Assembly: GCA_013329135.1 (NCBI GenBank)
Contig: DUKU01000033.1
Coordinates: forward strand, 1 to 7,777
Length of the DNA: 7,777 nucleotides
Direction: 5' to 3'
Source: Thermoplasmata archaeon
GTDB lineage: Archaea; Thermoplasmatota; Thermoplasmata; UBA10834
Each line of letters starts with the position of its first letter. The stretch's first letter is position 1. The translations under genes were made by a program, and so were the position numbers. Below, one piece after another: positions 1 to 6,042 of this stretch. Below the pieces are notes generated by a model that was given only the letters and a program-made list of their open reading frames with translations, was not told where the DNA came from and did no database searches.

Positions 1-1
1 C

Positions 2-343
2 GGGGGGACCACCCTCGTGGACCTCTTCTCGCTGCAGCCCGGATGCGGGTGCGCGAAACCTACGGACGCGTTCTCCCCGGAGTCGAAGACGGTCCAGGGC
101 ATCGCTGGCTCGCTGGGCGTATCCCCTGCGCAGGTCCTCGACATCATCAGGTGCAGGGCGCACAGCGACCAGAGGATGGCAGCTGACGCATCCGCCGGGA
201 CCGCCATCAACGGCATGGCCCACGACGAGCTCAGGGTCACCTCGAACGAGATGCTGGTCCAGAACCTGTTCTCACCGAATGGGCCGGACGAGGCCTTCAG
301 GACATGGGAGGAGTGGTATGCCCGCAAGACCAAATCGGCCTGA
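2..343 (+). CDS. C-terminal fragment of probable type II/IV secretion system ATPase (GspE/PilT/ArlI-like)
   Basis: The open frame enters from the left edge with no stop and ends at TGA 341-343, so only about the last 113 residues are visible. No Walker motifs lie in this part. The pattern resembles the C-terminal tail of archaellum/pilus ATPases: a short strand region (LVDLFSLQPG), then SKTVQGIAGSLGVSPAQVLD, which fits the helical segment where family members read roughly 'leeIAe.rGws.eeV..el..R'. A CGC pair with surrounding Gly/Pro (about residues 15-17 visible) sits where relatives usually have a charged 'W/Y-D-P' loop. If correct, the protein would be the cytoplasmic hexameric motor that drives pilin or archaellin assembly. 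The strongest support is context: the next gene, overlapping by 26 bases, encodes the matching membrane platform protein, and this ATPase-platform order is standard. The identity is inferred from the tail and the neighbour; another protein is possible. Confidence 0.5.
   Translation, partial: GGTTLVDLFSLQPGCGCAKPTDAFSPESKTVQGIAGSLGVSPAQVLDIIRCRAHSDQRMAADASAGTAINGMAHDELRVTSNEMLVQNLFSPNGPDEAFRTWEEWYARKTKSA
306..313 (+). promoter_or_regulatory. Ribosome binding site fixing the start of the platform gene
   Basis: GGGAGGAG contains the GGAGG core (307-311), six bases before ATG 318. It lies inside the coding sequence of the upstream ATPase gene, so the second gene is probably translated by coupling. 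The site decides for the start at 318 over the upstream ATG at 279. Confidence 0.7.
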
Positions 344-2135
344 GGTACGCCACGCAACGTACGCGCGCACGTGCATGATGCTCGAGCGCGCGGGCAGACC
401 GCTTGGGATCAGCGCGGCCAAAGAATTGGCGAACGCCAAGAGGAGCACAGCGGGGCAAAGGGACCGGTTCTCAGCTCTGGCCGCGGACCTGGAACTCGGT
501 GCCGTCCGGTGCGACCCACAGTCGGTGGTGGCGGCAGCGAAGAGCCTGGCCGCCCTGAGCGCCTTGGTGGCGACCGCCGTGCTCATCCTGACGGTCGTCT
601 GCATGGGACCGGCATTCCAGGCCGCCGCCCTCATTGCGGCATCAGCCTGCCCGCCCTTGTGCCACCAATCGGTGCTGGCATATCCTTCATCCGCGGCCAG
701 AAGGCGTGCATCGGAGATTCTGAAATCCTCGGCGGACGCCGTGAACCTGATGATCATGGGCGTGAGGCAGGACGCCTCACTCCCCAGGGCTATCGGGTTC
801 GCGAGTGAGGGAGGGTCGGTGTTCGCAAAGGAGCTGAGGAGATGCACGTGGGAGGTCGTCACAGGGACTTACACGGGCTTCGAGGAGGCCGTGCACGCGT
901 TCGGATGCCGCTGGGAGAGGTTCAGTTCCGAACTGAAGACCTCGCTCAACGCCATCGTTGTGGCGTCGCACGAGGCCACCGAGGAGGGCAAGCGCCGTTC
1001 GCTCGAGAGGGCGAACAGGGCGATGGTTGCGGGTGCGAAGCGCAGGGTCGAGGAATATGCGCTGTCCCTCTCCACACCCAGCATGCTGCTGTTCGGCCTC
1101 GGGATCCTCCTGCCGATAATGGTCGGGTCGTTCATGCCGATGCTGTCCTGGGACATCTGGTCAGGCGGGGCGCTCGGGGAACCGGTCGCGCACGCGGACG
1201 GGCAGGCGGTCGAAACGGCGATGGTCATGAACTTCATGTTCCCGGTCGTAGCCCTGCTTGTCGCGCTGGATGCTGTCTCGCGGAGGCCCGTCGACAGGCA
1301 CGTGCCCACAGTCCGGGGTTTCCGCGGACGGCATGCCTGGGCCGTCGCCGTCACGTTCGGGGCGACGTGCGCGGTGTGCGCGTATATCGCCTTCGGGACT
1401 GGCACTTACGCGCCCGTGGTGCTGCTGGTAGGGACCGTGCCCGCGTCCGCGGTACTGATGCTATCATCTCCTTCCCGACGCGGGACAGAGCACGCGCAGG
1501 AGAACGAGGTCCAGGACCTGCTCTTCAAGGTCGGGGCCAGGATGCTGGACGGGGACAACTTCGAGTCCGCGCTGCACAGAGCCTCTGAGAACAGCCGCGG
1601 GCCGGACCAATCCCTGGGCAGGAGGCTGTGCCTCAAGGCGTTCGTGATGGGCCAGGGGTTCGACGTGGCCGTCGGGTCGGAGGCTTCGGGGGAGCGCGTC
1701 AACGCGCTCGAGGCCATGAAGGTCGTGAGAAGGGCGTCAACCAAGGACGAGGCAGGCGCTGGCATGCTCGCCATGGACATCGCGTCTTACCTGCGTGAGC
1801 TCTCCGAGATCGAGTCGACGCTCAAGATGCGGCTGAAGCCCACGATATCGATGATGCGGATGACCGCGCATATTCTGGGCCCGCTCGTGCTCGGCATAAC
1901 ATTCGCCATATACGTGTCCTTGGGCTCCGTAGCGGGCGGATACGGTGATTCCGCCGCCACAGACACGATGCTGCTGGTGCTCGGACTCTTCTTGGCGGAG
2001 ATGAACGCGGTAGTGTGTTACTTCGTATGGGGGATAGAAGGTAAGTGGGACCGCCGGGAGCTCGCCCGGTCCGTGGGCGCGTGCATGCTGGTGTCCCAGC
2101 TCGTGTTCGTGTCTACGTCTATGGTCGCGTCCTGA
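318..2135 (+). CDS. Type II/IV secretion system F family membrane platform protein (TadC/ArlJ-like), two T2SSF domains
   Basis: A 605-residue polytopic membrane protein, probably the inner-membrane platform on which the neighbouring ATPase drives pilin-like subunit assembly. The start at ATG 318 is chosen because GGGAGGAG (306-313) lies just upstream; an in-frame ATG at 279 would add 13 residues but lacks this site. Two T2SSF-type domains are visible, at about residues 135-275 and 398-540. Each has a helical cytoplasmic part ending in a hydrophobic segment (for example STPSMLLFGLGILLPIMVGS and HILGPLVLGITFAIYVSLGS). I count about nine hydrophobic segments, near residues 78-97, 101-121, 256-275, 302-319, 341-360, 365-382, 519-538, 548-571 and 586-602. 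The two-domain layout is usual for archaeal platform proteins. The gene overlaps the upstream ATPase frame by 26 bases, indicating translational coupling. No pilin gene is in the window, so archaellum, adhesion pilus or another pseudopilus system cannot be told apart. Confidence 0.85.
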   Translation: MPARPNRPEVRHATYARTCMMLERAGRPLGISAAKELANAKRSTAGQRDRFSALAADLELGAVRCDPQSVVAAAKSLAALSALVATAVLILTVVCMGPAFQAAALIAASACPPLCHQSVLAYPSSAARRRASEILKSSADAVNLMIMGVRQDASLPRAIGFASEGGSVFAKELRRCTWEVVTGTYTGFEEAVHAFGCRWERFSSELKTSLNAIVVASHEATEEGKRRSLERANRAMVAGAKRRVEEYALSLSTPSMLLFGLGILLPIMVGSFMPMLSWDIWSGGALGEPVAHADGQAVETAMVMNFMFPVVALLVALDAVSRRPVDRHVPTVRGFRGRHAWAVAVTFGATCAVCAYIAFGTGTYAPVVLLVGTVPASAVLMLSSPSRRGTEHAQENEVQDLLFKVGARMLDGDNFESALHRASENSRGPDQSLGRRLCLKAFVMGQGFDVAVGSEASGERVNALEAMKVVRRASTKDEAGAGMLAMDIASYLRELSEIESTLKMRLKPTISMMRMTAHILGPLVLGITFAIYVSLGSVAGGYGDSAATDTMLLVLGLFLAEMNAVVCYFVWGIEGKWDRRELARSVGACMLVSQLVFVSTSMVAS

Positions 2136-2139
2136 TGGC

Positions 2140-2706
2140 CTATTCGGCCGTCGTCATGGCCGATATCTTCTCCATGTTCCTCTCGAGCAGCGCCAGCTCG
2201 CGCGGCTCGAACACCCTCGGGTCCACTGGAAGGATGAGCCTCGAGCCGCTCTGTGATATGTGGTCGTTCAGCTGGTCGATGACCCTCAGGACCTTGTTGA
2301 AGTCGTTGTTCGAGACCAGGTATTCGAGCCCGTCCAGGAGTATCACGCCGTTCTCGTTGTCCTCCACGAACTTGATCATCGTGTGCGTCAGTATGCCCAG
2401 GTTCGTCGGGGATATCACCCCTTCGCCCGCGCGCGTCGCGAGCCAGTAGATAGGGGTGTTCTCGAGGCCGTACTTCTCCCTCACCAGGTCCGGATGCTGC
2501 CTGGTGAAGGCTATCCCCACTGGCTTGTTCCCCTTCCCATCGGCGGTGGAGATCAGGTTGGAGAACGCATCGAAGCTGATGGACGGAGGGGTCTCCTCGA
2601 CCACATAGCTCTTGCCGGGCGAGAGCGAGTACTTGCGGCTTATCCCCAGACCGCTCTCCCTGATGCTCTTCTTCTCCCTGTTCTTCTTGAAGAGGAACAA
2701 GCTCAT
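2140..2706 (-). CDS. DUF835 domain protein
   Basis: A soluble 188-residue protein made almost entirely of a DUF835 domain, an archaeal family without an established function. Visible hallmarks, from memory of the family, are PGKSYVVEE (residues 30-38), the REKYGLENTPIYWLA block (76-90), ISPTNL (98-103), GVILLDGLEYLVSNN (120-134), ILPVDP (158-163) and the ending RELALLERNMEKI (169-181). The GVILLDGLEYL strand resembles a Walker B strand of RecA/KaiC-like folds, and no complete Walker A is present. The N-terminus is strongly basic (KKNREKK). Start ATG 2706-2704 directly follows the TAG stop of the response regulator with no gap, and GGAG lies seven bases before it, so the two are translated together. 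DUF835 often occurs with receiver or histidine kinase modules, so an output or partner role for the adjacent receiver is likely but unproven. The gene runs tail-to-tail into the platform gene with four bases between stops. Confidence 0.9.
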   Translation of the reverse strand: MSLFLFKKNREKKSIRESGLGISRKYSLSPGKSYVVEETPPSISFDAFSNLISTADGKGNKPVGIAFTRQHPDLVREKYGLENTPIYWLATRAGEGVISPTNLGILTHTMIKFVEDNENGVILLDGLEYLVSNNDFNKVLRVIDQLNDHISQSGSRLILPVDPRVFEPRELALLERNMEKISAMTTAE

Positions 2707-3063
2707 CTAATCACTCCACATCGCCAGGACCGAGCTCAGGGCGATCTCGTTCGTGGGCTTGAGTAGGAAGTCCTTGGCGCCCGCGTCGAGGCTCTGCTTG
2801 ATCATCGATTTGTTGATGATCGAGCTCAAGGCGATGACCTTCGCGTTCGGGTCCTTCTTCAGGATCTCCCTCGTGAGCTCCACCCCGGACCTGCCAGGGA
2901 GCACCATGTCCACGAACACGATCGTGGGGTGCTTCGCCACGTAGACCCTGAGCGCCTCGTCGAAGTCCCCGGCCTCGGACACATCGTGGAAGCCCGCCCT
3001 CACGAGGAGCTCTGTCATAACCTTCCTGAAAGCCTCAGAATCATCCACAACCAGTATTCTCAT
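2707..3063 (-). CDS. Stand-alone CheY-like response regulator (receiver domain only)
   Basis: A 118-residue single receiver domain with no DNA-binding or enzymatic output. All canonical residues are present: acidic pair D7/D8 in MRILVVDDS, phospho-acceptor D52 in VFVDMVLPG, S80 in IALSS, and K102 in FLLKPT. It should be phosphorylated on D52 by a histidine kinase, none of which is encoded here, and should act by protein contact. Start ATG 3063-3061 is chosen because MRILVVDD is the classic receiver N-terminus; a longer in-frame start at 3147 would add 28 residues without domain character and would lie upstream of the TATA-like box. The final codons GTGATTAG abut the ATG of the DUF835 gene, so the two form one transcription and translation unit. 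It is not obviously CheY proper, since no chemotaxis genes are seen. The DUF835 protein or the nearby pilus motor are possible targets. Confidence 0.93.
   Translation of the reverse strand: MRILVVDDSEAFRKVMTELLVRAGFHDVSEAGDFDEALRVYVAKHPTIVFVDMVLPGRSGVELTREILKKDPNAKVIALSSIINKSMIKQSLDAGAKDFLLKPTNEIALSSVLAMWSD
2710..2717 (-). promoter_or_regulatory. Ribosome binding site for the DUF835 gene inside the response regulator's last codons
   Basis: Read on the minus strand, the regulator ends GGAGTGATTAG and the next base starts the ATG of the DUF835 gene. GGAG(TGAT) is thus both the last sense codons of one gene and the Shine-Dalgarno site of the next, seven bases from the start. This arrangement implies tight translational coupling and a fixed protein ratio. 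Confidence 0.65.
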
Positions 3064-3100
3064 GTGAGAGCCAACACCCCCCCATTGTGGATATGCGAGA

Positions 3101-3110
3101 TAGTATTTAT
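3101..3110 (-). promoter_or_regulatory. TATA-like box for the response regulator/DUF835 operon
   Basis: On the minus strand the bases read ATAAATACTA, a good archaeal TATA-like element centred about 43 bases before ATG 3063. Assuming the usual spacing of about 26 bases, transcription would start near 3080, giving a leader of about 17 bases beginning within or next to a run of seven G. The assignment is by pattern and position only. Confidence 0.5.
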
Positions 3111-3154
3111 CATTGTCCGGGGAGAGAAGGGTGAGATGGGCAGGCAATCTGTTT

Positions 3155-3166
3155 CCTGGCGCCAGG
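3155..3166. repeat. Perfect 12-bp palindrome, candidate operator
   Basis: CCTGGCGCCAGG is identical to its reverse complement and does not extend further. It lies between divergently transcribed genes, about 45 bases upstream of the regulator's TATA-like box. Dimeric archaeal repressors or activators often bind such sites, but chance palindromes of this length are possible in GC-rich DNA. Confidence 0.35.
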
Positions 3167-3336
3167 CCCCTCCGGATTCATGTTTCGGAGCACGGTGTCC
3201 TCAAGGGTCGCGTGCCACCAAGGAGGGGACTTACAGGCTACCCATCTCAGGATAATATTCGAGCGCATCTGCCTTAAAGGTTGTCCCTTCGACTTGGAAG
3301 GACGGGTCCTGGGCACGCCCTCAATCCTGAAAAACA

Positions 3337-3345
3337 ATTATATAC
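3337..3345 (+). promoter_or_regulatory. TATA-like box for psmB
   Basis: ATTATATAC preceded by an A-rich GAAAAACA segment looks like a BRE/TATA pair in otherwise GC-rich DNA. The usual spacing puts the transcription start near 3367, giving a leader of about 40 bases to ATG 3407 and leaving the in-frame ATG at 3362 outside the transcript. A weaker second candidate, CTTTTAACA at 3371-3379, would give an almost leaderless psmB message. Confidence 0.55.
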
Positions 3346-3406
3346 TGCCATGGGCATCATCATGAAACGGCTTTTAACACACCGATTTTCGCCGTGGTGT
3401 TTGTTC

Positions 3407-4048
3407 ATGACGAGCACTGAAGATGTAAAGAAGGGCACGACCACGATAGGACTAGTCTGCAAAGACGGAGTGGTCATGGCTACTGAGAAGAGGGCAACGA
3501 TGGGCACACTGATAGCCCATAAGACCACGCAGAAACTGTTCAAGATCGACGACAACATGGGACTCGCGGTCGCGGGAGTCGTCGGTGATGCACAGACCCT
3601 GGCGAGGTACATCACGGCCGAGGTCGAGCTGTACAAGCTCAAGAGAGGCCAGCCGATGACCGTCAGGTCCGGCGCGACGCTGATGTCCAACATTCTCGCC
3701 GGGAGCAGGTTCTACCCGTACTGGGTCGGCCTCATACTCGGCGGTGTCGACAAGGACGGCGGCCACGTGTACGCGCTCGACATGGTCGGAGGGGCCATAC
3801 CCGACGACTATGTCACGACGGGGTCAGGCTCGCCGTACGTGTACGGCGTTCTCGAAGACCACTTCCAGAAGGACCTGAGCGTCAGCGACGGCGTGGACCT
3901 CGCAGTGAGGTCGTTGCACGCGGCCATGAAGCGGGACTCGGCCTCCGGCGATGGATACACGATCGCGACGATCACATCGGAAGGATTCACCCCGCTGGAC
4001 GACAAGGAGATACAGAAGCGCCTCGCCAAGATGAAGCTCAGCTCCTGA
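3407..4048 (+). CDS. psmB: 20S proteasome beta subunit, self-processing threonine protease
   Basis: Catalytic beta subunit of the archaeal 20S proteasome, which degrades unfolded proteins inside the alpha7-beta7-beta7-alpha7 barrel. Start ATG 3407 gives 213 residues with a ten-residue propeptide (MTSTEDVKKG). Cleavage at Gly-Thr would expose T1 of TTTIG as nucleophile and leave a mature chain of 203 residues. In mature numbering, K33 (in TQKLF), S130 in TGSGSP, and D167 and S170 in RDSASG match the classical Lys33, Ser129, Asp166 and Ser169. Position 17 is Glu instead of the common Asp, as I recall for Thermoplasma. In-frame upstream ATGs at 3281 and 3362 would give an overlong propeptide and conflict with the promoter position. 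GGTG at 3396-3399, seven bases before the start, is a modest binding site. The gene ends in tandem stops TGA TAA (4046-4051). fttA follows 78 bases later on the same strand. No alpha subunit is in the window. Confidence 0.96.
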   Translation: MTSTEDVKKGTTTIGLVCKDGVVMATEKRATMGTLIAHKTTQKLFKIDDNMGLAVAGVVGDAQTLARYITAEVELYKLKRGQPMTVRSGATLMSNILAGSRFYPYWVGLILGGVDKDGGHVYALDMVGGAIPDDYVTTGSGSPYVYGVLEDHFQKDLSVSDGVDLAVRSLHAAMKRDSASGDGYTIATITSEGFTPLDDKEIQKRLAKMKLSS

Positions 4049-4075
4049 TAACGTCCGACGACGGTCCGAAGCGGT

Positions 4076-4083
4076 GATATAAC
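4076..4083 (+). promoter_or_regulatory. TATA-like box for fttA
   Basis: GATATAAC in the 78-base psmB-fttA gap would place transcription start near 4106 and give a leader of about 21 bases that includes the GAGTGA ribosome binding site at 4115-4120. fttA may therefore be transcribed alone as well as by readthrough from psmB. Confidence 0.5.
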
Positions 4084-4126
4084 CGCACGATACGCGAAGC
4101 ACTACCATTCAGCTGAGTGAAAACAG

Positions 4127-6040
4127 ATGGGCATAGAGAAAGTTCTAGAAGACGCGAGAGAAGCGGTCAAGAAGACCATACCAACTCATATCGAGGTCAC
4201 TGATATCGACTTCGAAGGTCCAGTCATAGTCATCTACACCAAGAACCTCGAAGAGTTCTCAAACAACAACGACCTGGTGAGGCAACTCGCGCAGACGCTG
4301 AGGAGGAGGGTCGCCATCAGGCCCGACCCCACAACACTCGCGAGTCCCGAGAGCGCCGAGGAGAAGATACGCAAGATCATCCCCGACGAGGCCAAGATCA
4401 CCAACATATACTTCGAGGACGACACCGGGGAGGTCACAATCGAGGCGATATCCCCGGGCCTGGTCATAGGCAAGCATGGCGCCATCCTGAACGAGATCAA
4501 GAAGGAGATCGGATGGGCCGCTAAGGTCGTCCGGGCGCCCCCGATACCGTCCAAGACGGTGACGGAGATCAGGAACTACCTGAGGAAGGTCCAGGAGGAC
4601 AGGAAGGAGTTCCTGAGGAAGGTCGGCAGGAGGCTTATGCGCCAGCGCCTGAACGAGGAGACCTGGCTCAGGGTCACCGCCCTCGGAGGTTACAGGGAGG
4701 TCGGCAGGAGCGCGACTCTCATGACCACCAGGGAGAGCAAGGTCCTCATCGACTGCGGCGTGGCCGTCTCCGCTGAGGACAACGGAGGCACCCCATACCT
4801 GAGCGCTCCCGAGCTGATGCCCCTCGAGTCACTGGATGGCGTCGTCATCACACACGCTCACCTGGACCACTGCGGTCTGCTTCCGGTCCTGTTCAAGTAC
4901 GGCTACGACGGGCCGGTGTATTGCACCCCACCCACGAGAGACCTCATGTCCCTGCTGCAGCTGGACTTCATCAAGGTCGCGGTGGGCGAGGGAAAGAAGG
5001 CACCGTACGAATCGTCCCACATCAGGGATGTCGTCATGCACTGCATCCCGCTCAAGTACGGCGAGACCACGGACATCTCCCCCGACGTCAGGCTGACGCT
5101 CCAGAACGCGGGACACATCCTGGGCTCGTCGATCGCGCACTTCCATGTCGGTGACGGGCTGTACAACATCGCGTTCAGCGGCGACATGAAGTTCGAGAAG
5201 TCCTGGCTGTTCAACGCGGCCGTCAACAAGTTCCCTAGGCTCGAAACCCTCGTCATAGAGTCCACCTACGGCGGGTACCACGACATGCAGCCGAGCAGAC
5301 AGGAGGCCGCCAACCAGCTCAAGGAAATCGCGCGCGCGACCCTCCAGAGGGGCGGCAAGATGCTGATGCCCGTGTTCGCCGTGGGGAGGTCCCAGGAGGT
5401 CATGCTGGTCCTTGAGGAGATGATGAGGAACCACTACATCCCCAAGGTCCCGATATACCTCGACGGCATGATATTCGAGGCGACGGCCATACACACCGCG
5501 TATCCGGAGTACCTCAACAGCCAGCTGAGGACACAGATATTCCAGATGGGCGAGAACCCCTTCCTGTCCGATGTGTTCAAGCGCGTCGACAGTCCAGACA
5601 TGAGGGAGCGCATCAGCCACGACCCGGAGTCCTGCATCGTGCTAGCCACGAGCGGCATGATGAACGGGGGGCCGGTCATGGAGTACTTCAAGTCCTGGTG
5701 CGACAACCCGCTCAACACGCTCGTGTTCGCAGGATACCAGGCAGACGGCACCATGGGTCGCAAGATCCAGAAGGGTTGGTCGGACATCACTATCAACGAC
5801 AGGGGCAAGCAGTTGACCCTCCACATGAAGATGGACATCGAGACCGTGGACGGCTTCTCCGGACACTCCGACAGGCGTCAGCTCGTGAACTACGTGAGCA
5901 CGCTCGAGCCGAGGCCCGAGAGGATCATCATCTGCCACGGGGAGGAGTACAAGTGCGCGGAGCTGGCCAGCACCCTGTACAAGAAGTTCGGCATCGAGAC
6001 CAGGGCGCCTATGAACCTCGAGACCATAAGGCTCAAGTGA
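4127..6040 (+). CDS. fttA: aCPSF1/FttA, KH-KH-metallo-beta-lactamase-beta-CASP ribonuclease and transcription termination factor
   Basis: Archaeal homologue of the eukaryotic mRNA 3'-end nuclease CPSF73. It is known in other archaea to cleave nascent RNA at U-rich sites and terminate transcription, with endonuclease and 5'-3' exonuclease activity. At 637 residues it has the family length. Domains in order: KHa about 1-70, KHb about 71-145 with GxxG loop GKHG (115-118), metallo-beta-lactamase core from about 182, beta-CASP insertion about 391-575, and the closing part of the lactamase fold. Zinc ligands and motifs are complete: VLIDCG (206-211), THAHLDH (242-248), GH at 329-330, SGD with D353, E378 in VIESTYGG (motif A), H580 in FSGHSD (motif B) and H604 in CHGEE (motif C). 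The enzyme is therefore predicted to be active. GAGTGA six bases before ATG 4127 supports the start. It lies downstream of psmB and meets taw1 tail-to-tail with a two-base gap. Confidence 0.97.
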   Translation: MGIEKVLEDAREAVKKTIPTHIEVTDIDFEGPVIVIYTKNLEEFSNNNDLVRQLAQTLRRRVAIRPDPTTLASPESAEEKIRKIIPDEAKITNIYFEDDTGEVTIEAISPGLVIGKHGAILNEIKKEIGWAAKVVRAPPIPSKTVTEIRNYLRKVQEDRKEFLRKVGRRLMRQRLNEETWLRVTALGGYREVGRSATLMTTRESKVLIDCGVAVSAEDNGGTPYLSAPELMPLESLDGVVITHAHLDHCGLLPVLFKYGYDGPVYCTPPTRDLMSLLQLDFIKVAVGEGKKAPYESSHIRDVVMHCIPLKYGETTDISPDVRLTLQNAGHILGSSIAHFHVGDGLYNIAFSGDMKFEKSWLFNAAVNKFPRLETLVIESTYGGYHDMQPSRQEAANQLKEIARATLQRGGKMLMPVFAVGRSQEVMLVLEEMMRNHYIPKVPIYLDGMIFEATAIHTAYPEYLNSQLRTQIFQMGENPFLSDVFKRVDSPDMRERISHDPESCIVLATSGMMNGGPVMEYFKSWCDNPLNTLVFAGYQADGTMGRKIQKGWSDITINDRGKQLTLHMKMDIETVDGFSGHSDRRQLVNYVSTLEPRPERIIICHGEEYKCAELASTLYKKFGIETRAPMNLETIRLK

Positions 6041-6042
6041 CC

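Larger units (their letters stand above)
3064..3406. other. Divergent intergenic region with promoters and palindromic structure
   Basis: This 343-base stretch between the divergent response regulator and psmB starts is the only long gene-free segment; other gaps are 0-78 bases. It holds TATA-like boxes facing each way, a C7 run at 3077-3083, a perfect 12-bp palindrome at 3155-3166, a seven-pair stem with one G-T pair at 3170-3190 (loop 3177-3183), and a possible GCACG/CGTGC pairing (3190-3194 with 3211-3215). Short open frames here on both strands give proline- or basic-rich peptides with no recognisable domain. I see no tRNA-like T-loop and no convincing box C/D motifs. It may hold a small RNA, an operator, or only spacer. 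Confidence 0.6.

Noticed and set aside
842..1588. A 248-codon plus-strand open frame inside the platform gene
   Set aside because: Its Arg/Gly/Ala-rich translation is typical of an out-of-frame reading; the membrane protein in the other frame is clearly real.
2137..2149. GGCC-N5-GGCC as a bidirectional terminator
   Set aside because: A four-pair stem with no following U tract on either strand is too weak to call a terminator.
3064..3147. N-terminal extension of the response regulator
   Set aside because: The extra 28 residues are not part of a receiver fold, and their codons contain the predicted TATA-like box and the G7 run.
3190..3230. tRNA-like or box C/D RNA gene
   Set aside because: No acceptor/T-loop pattern and no paired C and D boxes could be found; only short stems expected in GC-rich DNA.
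3110..3337. A 75-codon minus-strand open frame in the long intergenic region
   Set aside because: The predicted peptide is basic and Pro/Trp-rich without a motif, no clear ribosome binding site was seen, and its end overlaps the regulator's promoter.
3281..3406. N-terminal extension of psmB from upstream in-frame ATGs
   Set aside because: A 10-residue propeptide from ATG 3407 is normal, the TATA-like box at 3337-3345 would lie inside the longer reading, and ATG 3362 falls at or before the predicted transcript start.
4829..5620. A 263-codon open frame on the minus strand inside fttA
   Set aside because: It is fully antisense to a gene with all catalytic motifs, and its translation is Val/Leu/Arg/His-rich low-complexity sequence with no recognisable domain; it is a product of GC-rich codon structure.
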